NCBI GenBank assembly: GCA_964393615.1
Contig: CAYMUR010000011.1
Coordinates: 27,927 to 91,926, forward strand
Length of the DNA: 64,000 bases
Reading direction: 5' to 3'
Source: CAYMUR01 sp964393615
GTDB taxonomy: Bacteria > Planctomycetota > Planctomycetia > Pirellulales > Pirellulaceae
The translations under genes were made by a program, and so were the position numbers. Below are positions 50,872-60,051 of the stretch, piece after piece. The notes below the pieces were generated by a model that saw nothing but the letters and a program-made list of their open reading frames with translations, searched no databases and had not been told where the DNA came from. Every line of letters begins with the position of its first letter. The stretch's first letter is position 1.

Positions 50872-52722
50872 ATGAATACAGTTGATAATACAGTGGACAA
50901 AAAACTGACTGCCCCTGATTCTCCTTCGACCGGTGAATACGTCGTCGTTGCGAGACGGTATCGTCCTCAGCATTTTGAGGAATTGGTGGGGCAGGACCAG
51001 GTCTCACAGGCATTGCAGAACGCCATTAACACCAACCGTGTGGGGCATGCCTACCTGTTTACGGGATCACGCGGCGTGGGTAAGACATCCGCGGCGCGAA
51101 TTCTGGCAAAAGCCTTGGTGTGTAAACAGGGGCCCACGCCTACACCTTGTAATGTTTGTGACATTTGTCTTGGTGTAGCAGTTGGCGACGATGTTGATGT
51201 GCACGAAATTGACGGTGCCAGCAATCGTGGAATCGATGAGATTCGCCAATTACGCAGTAATGTCAATGTGCGTCCCAGTCGTGCACATTTCAAGATTTAT
51301 ATCATTGACGAAGTGCACATGTTAACGTCACCAGCTTTTAATGCCTTGCTTAAAACGTTGGAAGAGCCGCCCGAGCACGTTAAGTTTATTTTTTGTACCA
51401 CCGATCCCGAAAGGATTCCGACCACCGTCCTGTCGCGCTGCCAGCGATTTGATTTTGCGGGAATCCGACCGGATGCCATCGTACAACGTTTACAACAGAT
51501 CGTCGAAGCGGAAGGCGTGGAAATCGAACCAGCTGCATTGCAGTTGTTGGCCAGGCGCGCCGCAGGTTCCATGCGCGACAGTCAGTCGTTGCTGGAGCAG
51601 TTGCTTGCTTTTGGAAGTGACAGAATTAATGTGAACGACGTGCACCAGATGCTGGGGACAGCCGGGGCGACACGGCTATTCAATTTAGTCACTTGTATGT
51701 TGAAGAAAGATGCAGGTGCTGCAATCCGCGAGTTAGATTTGGCCATTCAAGAAGGAGTCGATCCGGGGCCTCTACTGGACCAATTGCTTGGTTATTTTCG
51801 GGATATGATGTCGCTGGCGGTCGGCTGTGATCAGGATCTGTTGTTGCATTGCAGTGCGGCGGAAAGCGGCGATCTGGAAGCGGTGGCCGAGCAATTTGGA
51901 TTGGAAACGATTCTGGCCGCTATTCAGATACTGGATCAAACCGCCGTTCGGTTGCGGCAGAGCACGCATGGTCGAATTTTGCTGGAAATGGCGACCGTTC
52001 GCATCGCGAAATTGGCAGATCTTGTCAGTCTTGGTCAGGTCATTCATGACCTGCAGCAAGGGAATTCCGCTGGGGTTTCCCAGGGTGAGTTGGCCAGCAA
52101 AAAAAAAACCGGTAAAACATCGGTCGGCGGAATCGCGGAGCGGGTGAAACCGCCCAGTTTGACACCTGTCAAACGAAATTTGTTGTCAAAGGCTGAAATT
52201 CAGAGTATTTCCAGCGAGTCTGCTGTCGCCGTGCTGGTGAGGGAAGAAGCGGAGAGTGTGCCTGTGGTGAAGGGTGCGACCGCGCCCTCTGAGGGTCTGA
52301 TGGCGACTCCGTCAGCGAGCCTTAAGTTGAATGATAGCAATGCGTTAACTGTCTGGAAATCTGCCGTGTCGCAGCTGGATGGGTTGGTAGTCGATCAGGC
52401 ATTAAAGGCGGAAACCGTTGCAATTTCTGCGCCAAATCAGTTAGCGGTTGGGTTTCCCAGGCGGTACAATTCTTGTAAAACTTTCTGTGAGTCAGCGGAC
52501 CGACTGGCCGAATTGGAGCAGGTGCTCCTCCAGGTCACCGGCCAGTCGCTTCGACTTCGGTTTAACCTGTTGGATGACGAAAAGACACCTCAAGTGGCAG
52601 CGCCTCCAGTTGTCAGCCGTCGCCAACAGATGCGGGAGCTTGCCTCTCACCCGACCGTCCGTCACGCGATCGAAATTTTCGATGCAGAATTAGTGCGGAT
52701 TGATCATCCGCGTGACGGTTAA
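50872..52722 (+). CDS. dnaX: DNA polymerase III subunit tau/gamma
   Basis: 616 residues. Clamp-loader AAA+ domain: Walker A T-G-S-R-G-V-G-K-T-S (64-73), zinc-binding Cys84, Cys93, Cys96, Cys99, Walker B I-I-D-E-V-H (144-149), sensor T-T-D and the S-R-C motif at 188-190. Domain III follows to about 380, then a low-complexity linker and a C-terminal tau-specific part. A run of ten A at 52099-52108 (codons 410-413) may give a shorter gamma form by slippage. The SRP RNA is upstream and ybaB downstream, the usual group. The ATG at 50872 has no strong ribosome site. Confidence 0.95.
   Translation: MNTVDNTVDKKLTAPDSPSTGEYVVVARRYRPQHFEELVGQDQVSQALQNAINTNRVGHAYLFTGSRGVGKTSAARILAKALVCKQGPTPTPCNVCDICLGVAVGDDVDVHEIDGASNRGIDEIRQLRSNVNVRPSRAHFKIYIIDEVHMLTSPAFNALLKTLEEPPEHVKFIFCTTDPERIPTTVLSRCQRFDFAGIRPDAIVQRLQQIVEAEGVEIEPAALQLLARRAAGSMRDSQSLLEQLLAFGSDRINVNDVHQMLGTAGATRLFNLVTCMLKKDAGAAIRELDLAIQEGVDPGPLLDQLLGYFRDMMSLAVGCDQDLLLHCSAAESGDLEAVAEQFGLETILAAIQILDQTAVRLRQSTHGRILLEMATVRIAKLADLVSLGQVIHDLQQGNSAGVSQGELASKKKTGKTSVGGIAERVKPPSLTPVKRNLLSKAEIQSISSESAVAVLVREEAESVPVVKGATAPSEGLMATPSASLKLNDSNALTVWKSAVSQLDGLVVDQALKAETVAISAPNQLAVGFPRRYNSCKTFCESADRLAELEQVLLQVTGQSLRLRFNLLDDEKTPQVAAPPVVSRRQQMRELASHPTVRHAIEIFDAELVRIDHPRDG
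52082..52115 (+). other. Candidate slippage or frameshift site in dnaX
   Basis: Ten A (52099-52108) in the frame AAA AAA AAA ACC. A shift of -1, or one extra A in the mRNA, gives AAC CGG TAA, a stop at 52113-52115 and a 414-residue product. A +1 shift stops at 52145-52147. AGGGTGAG (52082-52089), a Shine-Dalgarno-like sequence, lies nine bases before the run, as in E. coli dnaX. A weak ACCG/CGGT stem follows. Confidence 0.65.
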
Positions 52723-53085
52723 CACCTGACCGACATTTCACGAGATCATCGTGGACTTAACGTTTCCAGCAGCTGCCAGGTCTTGGCGAAACCAAGCGTT
52801 GTAGTACGGCGGCTAAGAATCTGAAAGATAAACGGTGTTGTAGTTACCGATAATGTTCCCATTTAATTTCATCACGGCGCAGCGTGTTGGCAGAATGTAT
52901 GTCAGGCGCCGTGAAGCAAAATATTTCCAAGTACGACGAAATGAAATTCTGTAAACGGTGTTTTGTGTGCGGTACGTTTGTTGGCAGGATATCCAAGATG
53001 ATCGGAAAAGATGTAATTTGCCATACGGTCGGCAAAAATGATATCGAGAGAACGAAACCCAAATAAGCTGGTGGAGGATCGACAG
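52723..53085. other. Gap between dnaX and ybaB
   Basis: About 360 bp. Short frames on both strands show no known content. A four-base hairpin CGGT/ACCG occurs near 52831-52850. I see no promoter I can defend. Confidence 0.4.
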
Positions 53086-53442
53086 TTGTTCAAAGGAATA
53101 GGTGATCTGGCATCTGCCATGAAACAGGCACAGCAAATGGGAACGATGATGCAGGACCTGTCTCAGCGTTTAAAAACGCAGCGTGTGGTAGGTAATGCGG
53201 GGGGAGGCATGGTTGAGGTAGAAGTCAATGGAGTGGGTGAATTGTTGCGTGTCTCCATTGAGCCGACTCTGGTGGAAACGGGAGACCGCGAAATGATCGA
53301 AGATTTGATTCCGGCTGCGGTCAATCAGGCGCTTGCCAAGGCAAAACAGTTGCACAGCGATGCCATGAAGGATATGGCAGGAGGTCTCAATATACCTGGG
53401 TTAACGGAGGCACTGGGGGATTTAACGGGTGACGGGAAATAG
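53086..53442 (+). CDS. ybaB: Nucleoid-associated protein YbaB/EbfC
   Basis: 118 residues from a TTG at 53086 with GGAGG eight bases before it; an ATG at 53038 would add 16 residues that are not in the family. It has the YbaB pattern F-K-G-I-G-D-L-A-S-A-M-K-Q-A-Q-Q-M, then V-E-V-E-V-N-G-V-G-E-L-L-R-V and E-D-L-I-P-A-A-V-N-Q-A-L-A-K-A. It binds DNA as a dimer and is coded between dnaX and recR in many bacteria; recR does not follow here. Confidence 0.92.
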   Translation: MFKGIGDLASAMKQAQQMGTMMQDLSQRLKTQRVVGNAGGGMVEVEVNGVGELLRVSIEPTLVETGDREMIEDLIPAAVNQALAKAKQLHSDAMKDMAGGLNIPGLTEALGDLTGDGK

Positions 53443-53455
53443 TTTGTCATCTCCA

Positions 53456-53581
53456 ATGGATAGATGGCTGAAAGTGACGTTGCTGTTGGTCGGAGCACTG
53501 GGAATGTGCGACGCCGTGGGGTGCTGGCGCGGGGGGGTGCACGATGGCGTTGCGGGTGTGGAAACATGGAGCATGCGGTAA
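53456..53581 (+). CDS. Possible small secreted peptide of 41 residues
   Basis: A short frame with a basic start and a hydrophobic core (K-V-T-L-L-L-V-G-A-L-G-M) followed by A-V-G-C, which could be a poor lipobox, and a glycine-rich tail. There is no ribosome site before the ATG. It may be a small lipoprotein or chance. The rest of the 370 bp before rpoN holds nothing I can support. Confidence 0.25.
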   Translation: MDRWLKVTLLLVGALGMCDAVGCWRGGVHDGVAGVETWSMR

Positions 53582-53815
53582 GCCGCTGAAAGTACACGTA
53601 TTTGATACAACGACTACAAACGGAAGTTTAGGGTGTAGACATCCATCGAAAAATTGCGACGGCTAAGGATGTGGACGCAAAAGGTGCCGTGATTGCTGCA
53701 AAAAAGATTTCAACAAATTCGGAAACTTTGTATTTTTAAGGTAAATTAGATTTAGTGAGTTGGGTGTCGACGGAGTGACGAAATATTGTTTTTTTCATCA
53801 GAAGGTTGACTTCTA

Positions 53816-55321
53816 ATGCGTCTCTCGATTGGACAAGAACAGCGATTGGTTCAGAAGCAGGTCCTGGCACCTCGCATGATCCAATCGATGGAAATCTTAC
53901 AACTCCCGATCATTGAGTTACAAGAACGCATCGAACAGGAATTAAACGAGAATCCTTTACTGGAACAGCGCGAGCAGGATCCTGATTTGCCCGATGAACC
54001 GGAATCCGTTGAGAATCCGGAGTCTTCGGCGGCGGAAGAAAAGGAACTGGTCGTCGAAGAAAATACAAACAACGAGGAAGACTTTGAGCGTCTTATGCAA
54101 TTGCAACAAGACGTTCCCGATCATTTTGATGAGACCCCGCGCCGCTCAGCCAATCGTATCGAAGAAGAAGGCGATCGCAAGCTTGATGTGATGGCGAATG
54201 TTACCACGCGACCAGATACGTTGCAGGATTATTTAGAACGGCAACTGCGGGAGTTTGAGCTGCCACAACGAGTACGCGTGATGGCAGAAATTATCATTTA
54301 TAATCTTGACAGCCGTGGCTGGCTAACGGGTCGTCTGTCGGAGCTGTTGCCGCACGATGCGACGGAGGAACAAATTTCGCTGGCTCACGAGGGCTTGGCA
54401 GTCATTCAACAAATGGACCCACCTGGTGTCGGTGCCCGAGATCTTCGAGAGTGTCTGCTATTACAGTTGGTGCCGACGCTGCCTTTTTATGAGGAGATGA
54501 AGGCGCTCATTTCGGGACACCTTAGTGATCTGGCTGAAAATCGACTTCCGATGATTGAGCGAAAGACCGGTTTCTCGATCGAAACCATCAAGGAGGCGTG
54601 GGCCGAATTGCGGCGTCTCAATCCACATCCCGGGGCGGTGTTTCGTGAAGTGTTTGTACCTGCCATTACTCCGGATGTGATCGTTGACAAGGATGAAACT
54701 GGTAGATATTTGGTGCGACTCGAGGATGGCCGTACACCAAGTCTTCGGATTAGTGAGGTTTATCGTCGGCGTTGGATGAGTGGAGACCTTTCGTCCGAGG
54801 AAAAAGAATTTATAAAACGCAAAGTCAACTCTGCACAGTGGCTTATTGATTCGATAAACCAGCGTAGAAATACGCTAACCCGTGTGTCTCAGGCGATTGT
54901 CGATCATCAGATACGGTTCCTCGACGAAGGACCAGAGGCCATTGAGCCCCTGAAGATGCAACAGATTGCGGAAAAGGTAGGTGTGCACGTGACGACGGTC
55001 AGTCGTGCCGTGGATGATAAGTGGGTCCAGACACCACGCGGAATTTATCCACTGAAACGATTCTTTGTCGGAGGTACCGTTAGCACGGCGGGAGAAGAGA
55101 TTACTTGGGACGCGATCCGGATTAAATTGCAGGAACTCGTGGATAACGAGGATAAAAGTAAGCCTTATAGTGATGACGAGTTAGTCAAAGAACTTCATCG
55201 TCATGGACAACAAGTTGCGCGACGGACGGTGACGAAATACCGTCAAAAAATGGGGATACCGAGCTCACGGCAGCGACGTGATTGGAGTATGCGAGCTGGT
55301 AAAAATGGTTCGAGTGAGTGA
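53816..55321 (+). CDS. rpoN: RNA polymerase sigma-54 factor
   Basis: 501 residues. Region I starts M-R-L-S-I-G-Q-E-Q-R-L-V-Q-K-Q-V-L-A-P with repeated Leu-Gln; region II is acidic (about 55-95); region III has the core-binding domain and helix-turn-helix (Q-Q-I-A-E-K-V-G-V-H-V-T-T-V-S-R). The RpoN box A-R-R-T-V-T-K-Y-R lies at about 468-476. It recognises GG-GC promoters such as the one at 6229 and needs activators such as the one coded at 4626. AAGG precedes the ATG. A gene-poor repeat region follows. Confidence 0.97.
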   Translation: MRLSIGQEQRLVQKQVLAPRMIQSMEILQLPIIELQERIEQELNENPLLEQREQDPDLPDEPESVENPESSAAEEKELVVEENTNNEEDFERLMQLQQDVPDHFDETPRRSANRIEEEGDRKLDVMANVTTRPDTLQDYLERQLREFELPQRVRVMAEIIIYNLDSRGWLTGRLSELLPHDATEEQISLAHEGLAVIQQMDPPGVGARDLRECLLLQLVPTLPFYEEMKALISGHLSDLAENRLPMIERKTGFSIETIKEAWAELRRLNPHPGAVFREVFVPAITPDVIVDKDETGRYLVRLEDGRTPSLRISEVYRRRWMSGDLSSEEKEFIKRKVNSAQWLIDSINQRRNTLTRVSQAIVDHQIRFLDEGPEAIEPLKMQQIAEKVGVHVTTVSRAVDDKWVQTPRGIYPLKRFFVGGTVSTAGEEITWDAIRIKLQELVDNEDKSKPYSDDELVKELHRHGQQVARRTVTKYRQKMGIPSSRQRRDWSMRAGKNGSSE

Positions 55322-55355
55322 GTTCCGTCGTGACGGTCCCCTGGCAGGTAGCAAT

Positions 55356-55411
55356 GGTGTTCCTGACGTGGTGTTCCTGACGTGGTGTTCCTGACGTGGT
55401 GTTCCTGACGT
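55356..55411. repeat. Tandem array, 14-bp unit, four copies
   Basis: GGTGTTCCTGACGT repeats four times without change. It lies 34 bp after the rpoN stop. Confidence 0.95.
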
Positions 55412-55440
55412 GGTGACCAACGATCGGTGCCTGGCACGAT

Positions 55441-55500
55441 TTCTTTGGTGTCCCTTTCTTTGGTGTCCCTTTCTTTGGTGTCCCTTTCTTTGGTGTCACT
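55441..55500. repeat. Tandem array, 15-bp unit, four copies
   Basis: TTCTTTGGTGTCCCT repeats four times, the last copy with one change. It shares the core GGTGTYCCT with the 14-bp array upstream. The 29-bp spacer between the arrays holds the palindrome GTGCC-T-GGCAC (55427-55437), so the whole may be a composite repeat like bacterial REP elements. Confidence 0.95.
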
Positions 55501-55647
55501 GTGGGCCAGTTACGTCGCTCAAATAGTCTTGTGGATTCGATGGCTTGATCCGAAGAGGGCTTCCTGCTTCAGGGTGGATCGCGGCGCGGATTGTAGGGCT
55601 GTCCCGGTTCGGTGCCAAAGAACGGCTCCTGCATTATTCTGATTGAG

Positions 55648-56265
55648 TCAATTCGGAGAGGTCTCACTTGCCAGGAATTGCTGGGTTAATAAAACCACAG
55701 AACGATAAAAATCAGTCGTCGTCTTTTGGGAAACGGCAGCAAACAACTTCGTTGCCCACGTCAAATGTGTTTGGTAATACGTCTCGGCAAATTCGAGCAA
55801 ATCAGGTTGTGATTCGTCCTGATGCGTAGATTGGGAAAGCAGGTCAAGGATGTGCCCCATCACATCCAACTGGATTCCGAGATGATCCTTCATGATTCTG
55901 CCACCTAGCAGGCTGGTGTCGTAAGCTATCGCTGCGCAGAAATCCTCCATGGATCCGATCATGCTGCCCTGGAATTGTCCTTCTTGCCAAACAGACTGGC
56001 AAGGCGGCAGATGGCCCGTTGGTCCGACAAACAGGCGACAATACTCAATGGCCAGCTGCTCGACCGATTCACTGACGTTCTGGCTGGTCGGTAAAATACC
56101 CCCTGCTTTCGTAAAAGACTCGCAGAGCGGAGGAGTTAGTAGATGGCCTAAAAGTGTTTCGTCGACCTCACGAATCCAAAGTCGGGACAGCAAATGATAC
56201 AGGCCACTTCGGGAAGCTATTGCTTCCGACGGTGTGCAAGGTGGTGTGAATTGGTTGGTTGTCAT
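55648..56265 (-). CDS. TorD/DmsD-family molybdoenzyme chaperone
   Basis: 205 residues, all helical. The TorD family motif is visible: E-Y-C-R-L-F-V-G-P-T-G-H-L-P-P-C-Q-S-V-W, then the conserved L-D-V-M-G-H-I-L-D-L-L region. TorD-type chaperones bind the signal peptide of a molybdopterin oxidoreductase and help load the cofactor before Tat export. The gene overlaps the end of the catalytic subunit gene by 4 bp and follows it in the operon, which fits. Confidence 0.87.
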   Translation of the reverse strand: MTTNQFTPPCTPSEAIASRSGLYHLLSRLWIREVDETLLGHLLTPPLCESFTKAGGILPTSQNVSESVEQLAIEYCRLFVGPTGHLPPCQSVWQEGQFQGSMIGSMEDFCAAIAYDTSLLGGRIMKDHLGIQLDVMGHILDLLSQSTHQDESQPDLLEFAETYYQTHLTWATKLFAAVSQKTTTDFYRSVVLLTQQFLASETSPN

Positions 56266-59093
56266 CCTACTTTTTTGACCCGCACCACGGTGTCGTGATA
56301 AGCCTGTTGGCCACTGACCGGATCGGGGGCTATGGGTATGAGGCGATTTTGATTCCAGCCATTTCCCGTATTAGGTTTCCATTGTTTGTTGTCTCCAGCG
56401 GAGGTGTCTTCCCACCACATGTTGCGTTCCCAATCGGCGTCACGGTAGGTCGTACCATCGGTACCGACGAGATGCCCAGTTTGGGGCGGTTTCTTCACCG
56501 CTTGGGCGACGCTGGTGTATTGCCAATGTCCACAGCTATTGCTCATGGCGATGGCACGGGGGTGAATTCCTTCCATGGTGACGATTGGTACCCGCATGCT
56601 GGCAATAACGCGACGCCCTTTTTCTGCAGCGAGGTCCAACCGCTGGAGATGCGGTGACTGTTTTTCCAGTTCGCGAGAATAAAAGGAAGTCAATTCAATC
56701 CAATCACCATCTTTCAGCCCGAATTGATCAGCAGTTTGTGGATTTAACCAGGCGGGGTTGGAATGAACGATCTCCGCCAGCCATTTCAAATTCATGGTGC
56801 GACCGTGATTATGCACATTCCATTTGAAACTAGTCATGATCAATTCGTCATCCGCCAGTTGTTGGTGTTCCTGCGGCTGAAACCAGGACGGCATGGGATC
56901 GACCTCCACGTCATGTCCCATGTGATTGGCGGGCCTGTTTTTTGTCTTGGTGACGCCACTCCGGGCGATGAGCTCCGAACAATCTTCGTTCTTTCCAATT
57001 TTCTGAATAAATAGACTGCGAACTTCAAATTTCCGGCTGGGCGTGGCAAATCCACGGACGGGTTTACCATCCTGCAGGATTCCAATGCCGATGCCGTCTT
57101 TCAGGATGATCCCTGAGTCTTCTTCGACCGTTGCACCGAGCATGTCTTCATCGGAAATGGCAAGGTTGTAAGGTTCATAGAAGGGGTCTCGCTCTTCTTC
57201 CCAGGCACCTTCTTCCAATAACCGGTCGAGGCCTTGTTTGCCTGTTTTTGGATTTTCAGGCACGTTGGATGCCCAGTGCTTCATGTATTCTTCGACAGAT
57301 TCCTGGTACCACTGTTCCATGCCGTCGCCAATGCGTTTGGCAAGTTCGGGAAAAAAGTCGCGCACATCCTTGGACTCGCCGAGCGGCTCGATCATGGGTG
57401 TCCGTAATCCGACGTAGGGCCGAAGGTTGTAGGAGGCGCGGGCATCCAGGTCCCAGCGTTCCATGTAGGTGGCCCAGGGTAGTACGATGTCGGCGTAGTG
57501 GGCCGTTTCGTTGTAAAAGCAATTAATGCAAACATGGAATCCGATCAGGTCTTCGTCGCTGAGAACCTGTTGCGTTAAGCTTTCTTCCGGCCAGGTGAGT
57601 GGTGCGTCGAGATTGTAGGTCATATAGGCCTGAAGTTTGGCGCGGCCTTGCAGTAAATAAAGGTAAATGAGTTCACCCACGCGCATGCGCCGCCATACAT
57701 TGGCCAGTGGGTATTCAGGGGGATCTTCCAGTACGCTCCATGTTTTTGCTCCGGGAGGCAGGGGAGGCGTTTTCACCTGGGGATCCAATCCGCCCCAGGG
57801 TGACCAGCACCAGCCCCCTTTTTTACCAACGCTGCCCACGATGGCGTTTAAAAGTTGGATAGCTCGGTCATTATAGAATCCGTTTAGGTGTGCGGAGCTA
57901 CCACGGTTGCACATGGTGGTACAGGCAGGTGCAGCCTTGGCGAATTCGATAGCGATCCGACGAATGTCGCTAGCTGGCATGCCACTGATGTTTTCGGCCC
58001 ACTGGGGAGTGTAAGGTCCGAGGTGTTCTCGCAATTCGTCGACCGTGACGTTCGTCCAGGTGTTGATAAAATCAACGTCGTGAAGATTTTCGCTAATAAT
58101 CGTCTGGCACATGGCCAAAGCAATCGCGCCGTCTGTTCCAGGGAACGGTGCAAACCATTCGTCACTCGCACCGGCCGTGTTGGAAAGCCGCACGTCGAAC
58201 GTCACCAGCTTGGCGCCGTTTTCAAAACGGCCGTTTTGAATCCGACTGGCAAAAGGAATGTGTCCCTGGTGGGCCTCGAACGCGTTGCTTCCAAAATTAA
58301 GAATATATTTCGAATTTTCAACGTCATTAAGATCCCAATCACTTTCCCAAAGATAAGTCAAATTTGCTGCCCGTCGGTTTCCAGAACAGAGTGCGCGGTG
58401 GCTGAGCTGTGTTTTGGTCCCGTAGGCATTGAGAAATCGCTTCAAAGCGTCCTTGCTGCGCTGCCGACCTTGATGAAAGGCGAACTCTTCGGGCCGGCCA
58501 CTTCTCCTCACGGCTTGTAGTTTGGCTGCAATCTCATCGAGTGCTTTGTCCCAACTAATGCGTTTCCATTTTCCTTCACCACGTTTTCCGACTCGTTTCA
58601 GAGGGTAGAGCAGCCGTTCAGGATGGTACAAGTGGTTCAGTCCGGCATGCCCTCGTGCACAAAGGTGACCGCGGCTATTCGGGTCGTTTGGATTCCCTTC
58701 GATTTTGATCACTCGGCCGTTTTTGACGTAGCCCATGATCCCGCAAACACTGCTGCAGAGCTGGCACATCCCGGGTACTTTTTTCACACCCTTGTATTTA
58801 TCACGGTCCGGCCAGTTCTTTTTGGACTGTGGGCCAGGTAACTGGCAGACACCGGGCAACGTTCCAAAATGCCCTAGCTCGTACGGTTCGTCTTTGATGC
58901 GGTTCCACCTTTCCAGATCAATTCCTGGGGAAAGCGGTTCCTGGGTGGCACGGTTTTCTGGCTGGCTAGAATTTGCAGAAGACTTGTGTTGTGGCTGACA
59001 TCCAGTCATCCCCAGAGAAGCGACAGCGCCAGTCCCGGTGGCTGCTAACCCCAGTTGGAGGAACTTTCGCCGAGAATCACGGTCAGCATGCAT
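56262..59093 (-). CDS. Tat-exported molybdopterin oxidoreductase, catalytic subunit
   Basis: 943 residues. A twin-arginine signal (D-S-R-R-K-F-L-Q-L) is followed by a hydrophobic stretch ending M-T-G-C, close to a lipobox. The [4Fe-4S] cluster uses Cys110, Cys113, Cys117 and Cys145, and the next part is G-H-L-C-A-R-G. Cys236 in A-L-C-S-G-N-R is the likely molybdenum ligand. The large cofactor domains run to the C-terminus. This is the DMSO reductase superfamily, nearest in type to PsrA/PhsA/TtrA-like enzymes; the substrate cannot be read from sequence. The ferredoxin subunit is coded just upstream and a TorD chaperone just downstream. No NrfD-type membrane subunit is in view. Confidence 0.9.
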   Translation of the reverse strand: MHADRDSRRKFLQLGLAATGTGAVASLGMTGCQPQHKSSANSSQPENRATQEPLSPGIDLERWNRIKDEPYELGHFGTLPGVCQLPGPQSKKNWPDRDKYKGVKKVPGMCQLCSSVCGIMGYVKNGRVIKIEGNPNDPNSRGHLCARGHAGLNHLYHPERLLYPLKRVGKRGEGKWKRISWDKALDEIAAKLQAVRRSGRPEEFAFHQGRQRSKDALKRFLNAYGTKTQLSHRALCSGNRRAANLTYLWESDWDLNDVENSKYILNFGSNAFEAHQGHIPFASRIQNGRFENGAKLVTFDVRLSNTAGASDEWFAPFPGTDGAIALAMCQTIISENLHDVDFINTWTNVTVDELREHLGPYTPQWAENISGMPASDIRRIAIEFAKAAPACTTMCNRGSSAHLNGFYNDRAIQLLNAIVGSVGKKGGWCWSPWGGLDPQVKTPPLPPGAKTWSVLEDPPEYPLANVWRRMRVGELIYLYLLQGRAKLQAYMTYNLDAPLTWPEESLTQQVLSDEDLIGFHVCINCFYNETAHYADIVLPWATYMERWDLDARASYNLRPYVGLRTPMIEPLGESKDVRDFFPELAKRIGDGMEQWYQESVEEYMKHWASNVPENPKTGKQGLDRLLEEGAWEEERDPFYEPYNLAISDEDMLGATVEEDSGIILKDGIGIGILQDGKPVRGFATPSRKFEVRSLFIQKIGKNEDCSELIARSGVTKTKNRPANHMGHDVEVDPMPSWFQPQEHQQLADDELIMTSFKWNVHNHGRTMNLKWLAEIVHSNPAWLNPQTADQFGLKDGDWIELTSFYSRELEKQSPHLQRLDLAAEKGRRVIASMRVPIVTMEGIHPRAIAMSNSCGHWQYTSVAQAVKKPPQTGHLVGTDGTTYRDADWERNMWWEDTSAGDNKQWKPNTGNGWNQNRLIPIAPDPVSGQQAYHDTVVRVKKVG

Positions 59094-59149
59094 TTCGATT
59101 TCCTTAGCGGTCTTTTCTCGTTTTTTTGCAGAACACTAAATTTAGGGCG

Positions 59150-59974
59150 TCAACCTTGATCCTGCGGTGGTTTCTTTTTCCAGTGATAGATGTTGTAGGC
59201 AGAAGGGTTATACGATTCGCCTTCGGCGGGAAGATCCTCTTCGACTTCAACGGGGGCGGGCCCCGTGAACCACATGCGTGGTTTCGTCTGCTTTTCGACG
59301 CGGAGCTGCGTCAATTCACCGGTGGCAGCCTTTGCTTCGGCCATTGCCTGGTTGATGTTGGAATCTGGATCATTCAAATCACCAAAGTGCAATGCTTTGG
59401 AGGGACAGGTGGGGACACAGGCTGGCTCCATTTCATGTTCGGTACGGTGGTAGCAGTTGTGACATTTAACGGCTTGCTTTGCCACGGGATCCATGTAAAT
59501 TGCCCCGTAAGGGCAGACTTCGACGCAGGTGCCATGTCCGCAGCAAATGTTGTAGTCTACCGCCACCGTACCGCCTGATTGTTTGTGAAGCGCACCGCAA
59601 GGACAGGCTTTAATACAGGGAGCGTCTTCACAATGCTGGCAAGACATGGGCAAAAACATCCTTGCTACTTTGGGGTATTCCCCCACATCCTTGTAAAATG
59701 TTTGCCGAATAAAATTTCCCAGGGGCACGTCATTTTCGGATTTGCAACTCACTTCGCATGCATGGCAGCCGAAACAGCGACGCGTATCGACAAACCAACC
59801 TAACTTTTTGCCGTCGTCCGGTGCCTGAATCCGCTCACGCCAGGACGCTTCTGGCTGAAACTTGTCTTTCGCGACCACTTCGGCAGTACTGGTTTCTGTG
59901 GCCACCAAAGGCAGGATGGCCAGGCCAGTCGATTCCTTGACAAACTCGCGACGATCGCTTTTACGCTGTGGCAT
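59150..59974 (-). CDS. Four-cluster ferredoxin subunit of the molybdoenzyme
   Basis: 274 residues from the ATG at 59974; the longer frame at 60028 is not supported. The N-terminus R-K-S-D-R-R-E-F-V-K-E-S-T-G is a Tat-type signal. Four groups of cysteines follow: C-F-G-C-H-A-C-E-V-S-C near 67-77, C-Q-H-C ... C-I-K-A-C, C-C-G-H-G-T-C-V-E-V-C, and C-H-N-C ... C-V-P-T-C. This is the DmsB/PsrB/NrfC electron-transfer family with four [4Fe-4S] clusters. It passes electrons between the catalytic subunit (coded 56 bp downstream) and a quinone or membrane partner not seen here. Having its own Tat signal is unusual but occurs in soluble complexes. Confidence 0.9.
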   Translation of the reverse strand: MPQRKSDRREFVKESTGLAILPLVATETSTAEVVAKDKFQPEASWRERIQAPDDGKKLGWFVDTRRCFGCHACEVSCKSENDVPLGNFIRQTFYKDVGEYPKVARMFLPMSCQHCEDAPCIKACPCGALHKQSGGTVAVDYNICCGHGTCVEVCPYGAIYMDPVAKQAVKCHNCYHRTEHEMEPACVPTCPSKALHFGDLNDPDSNINQAMAEAKAATGELTQLRVEKQTKPRMWFTGPAPVEVEEDLPAEGESYNPSAYNIYHWKKKPPQDQG

Positions 59975-60051
59975 GGACGCTTTCTTGATTCCAAAATGGC
60001 GCGCCGCGTGATCTGTTCGAAAACGCAAGCCGGCCGGGTTATTTCCAGGTT

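Noticed and set aside
55356..55500. CRISPR array
   Set aside because: The units are directly adjacent with no spacers between them, and no cas gene is near.
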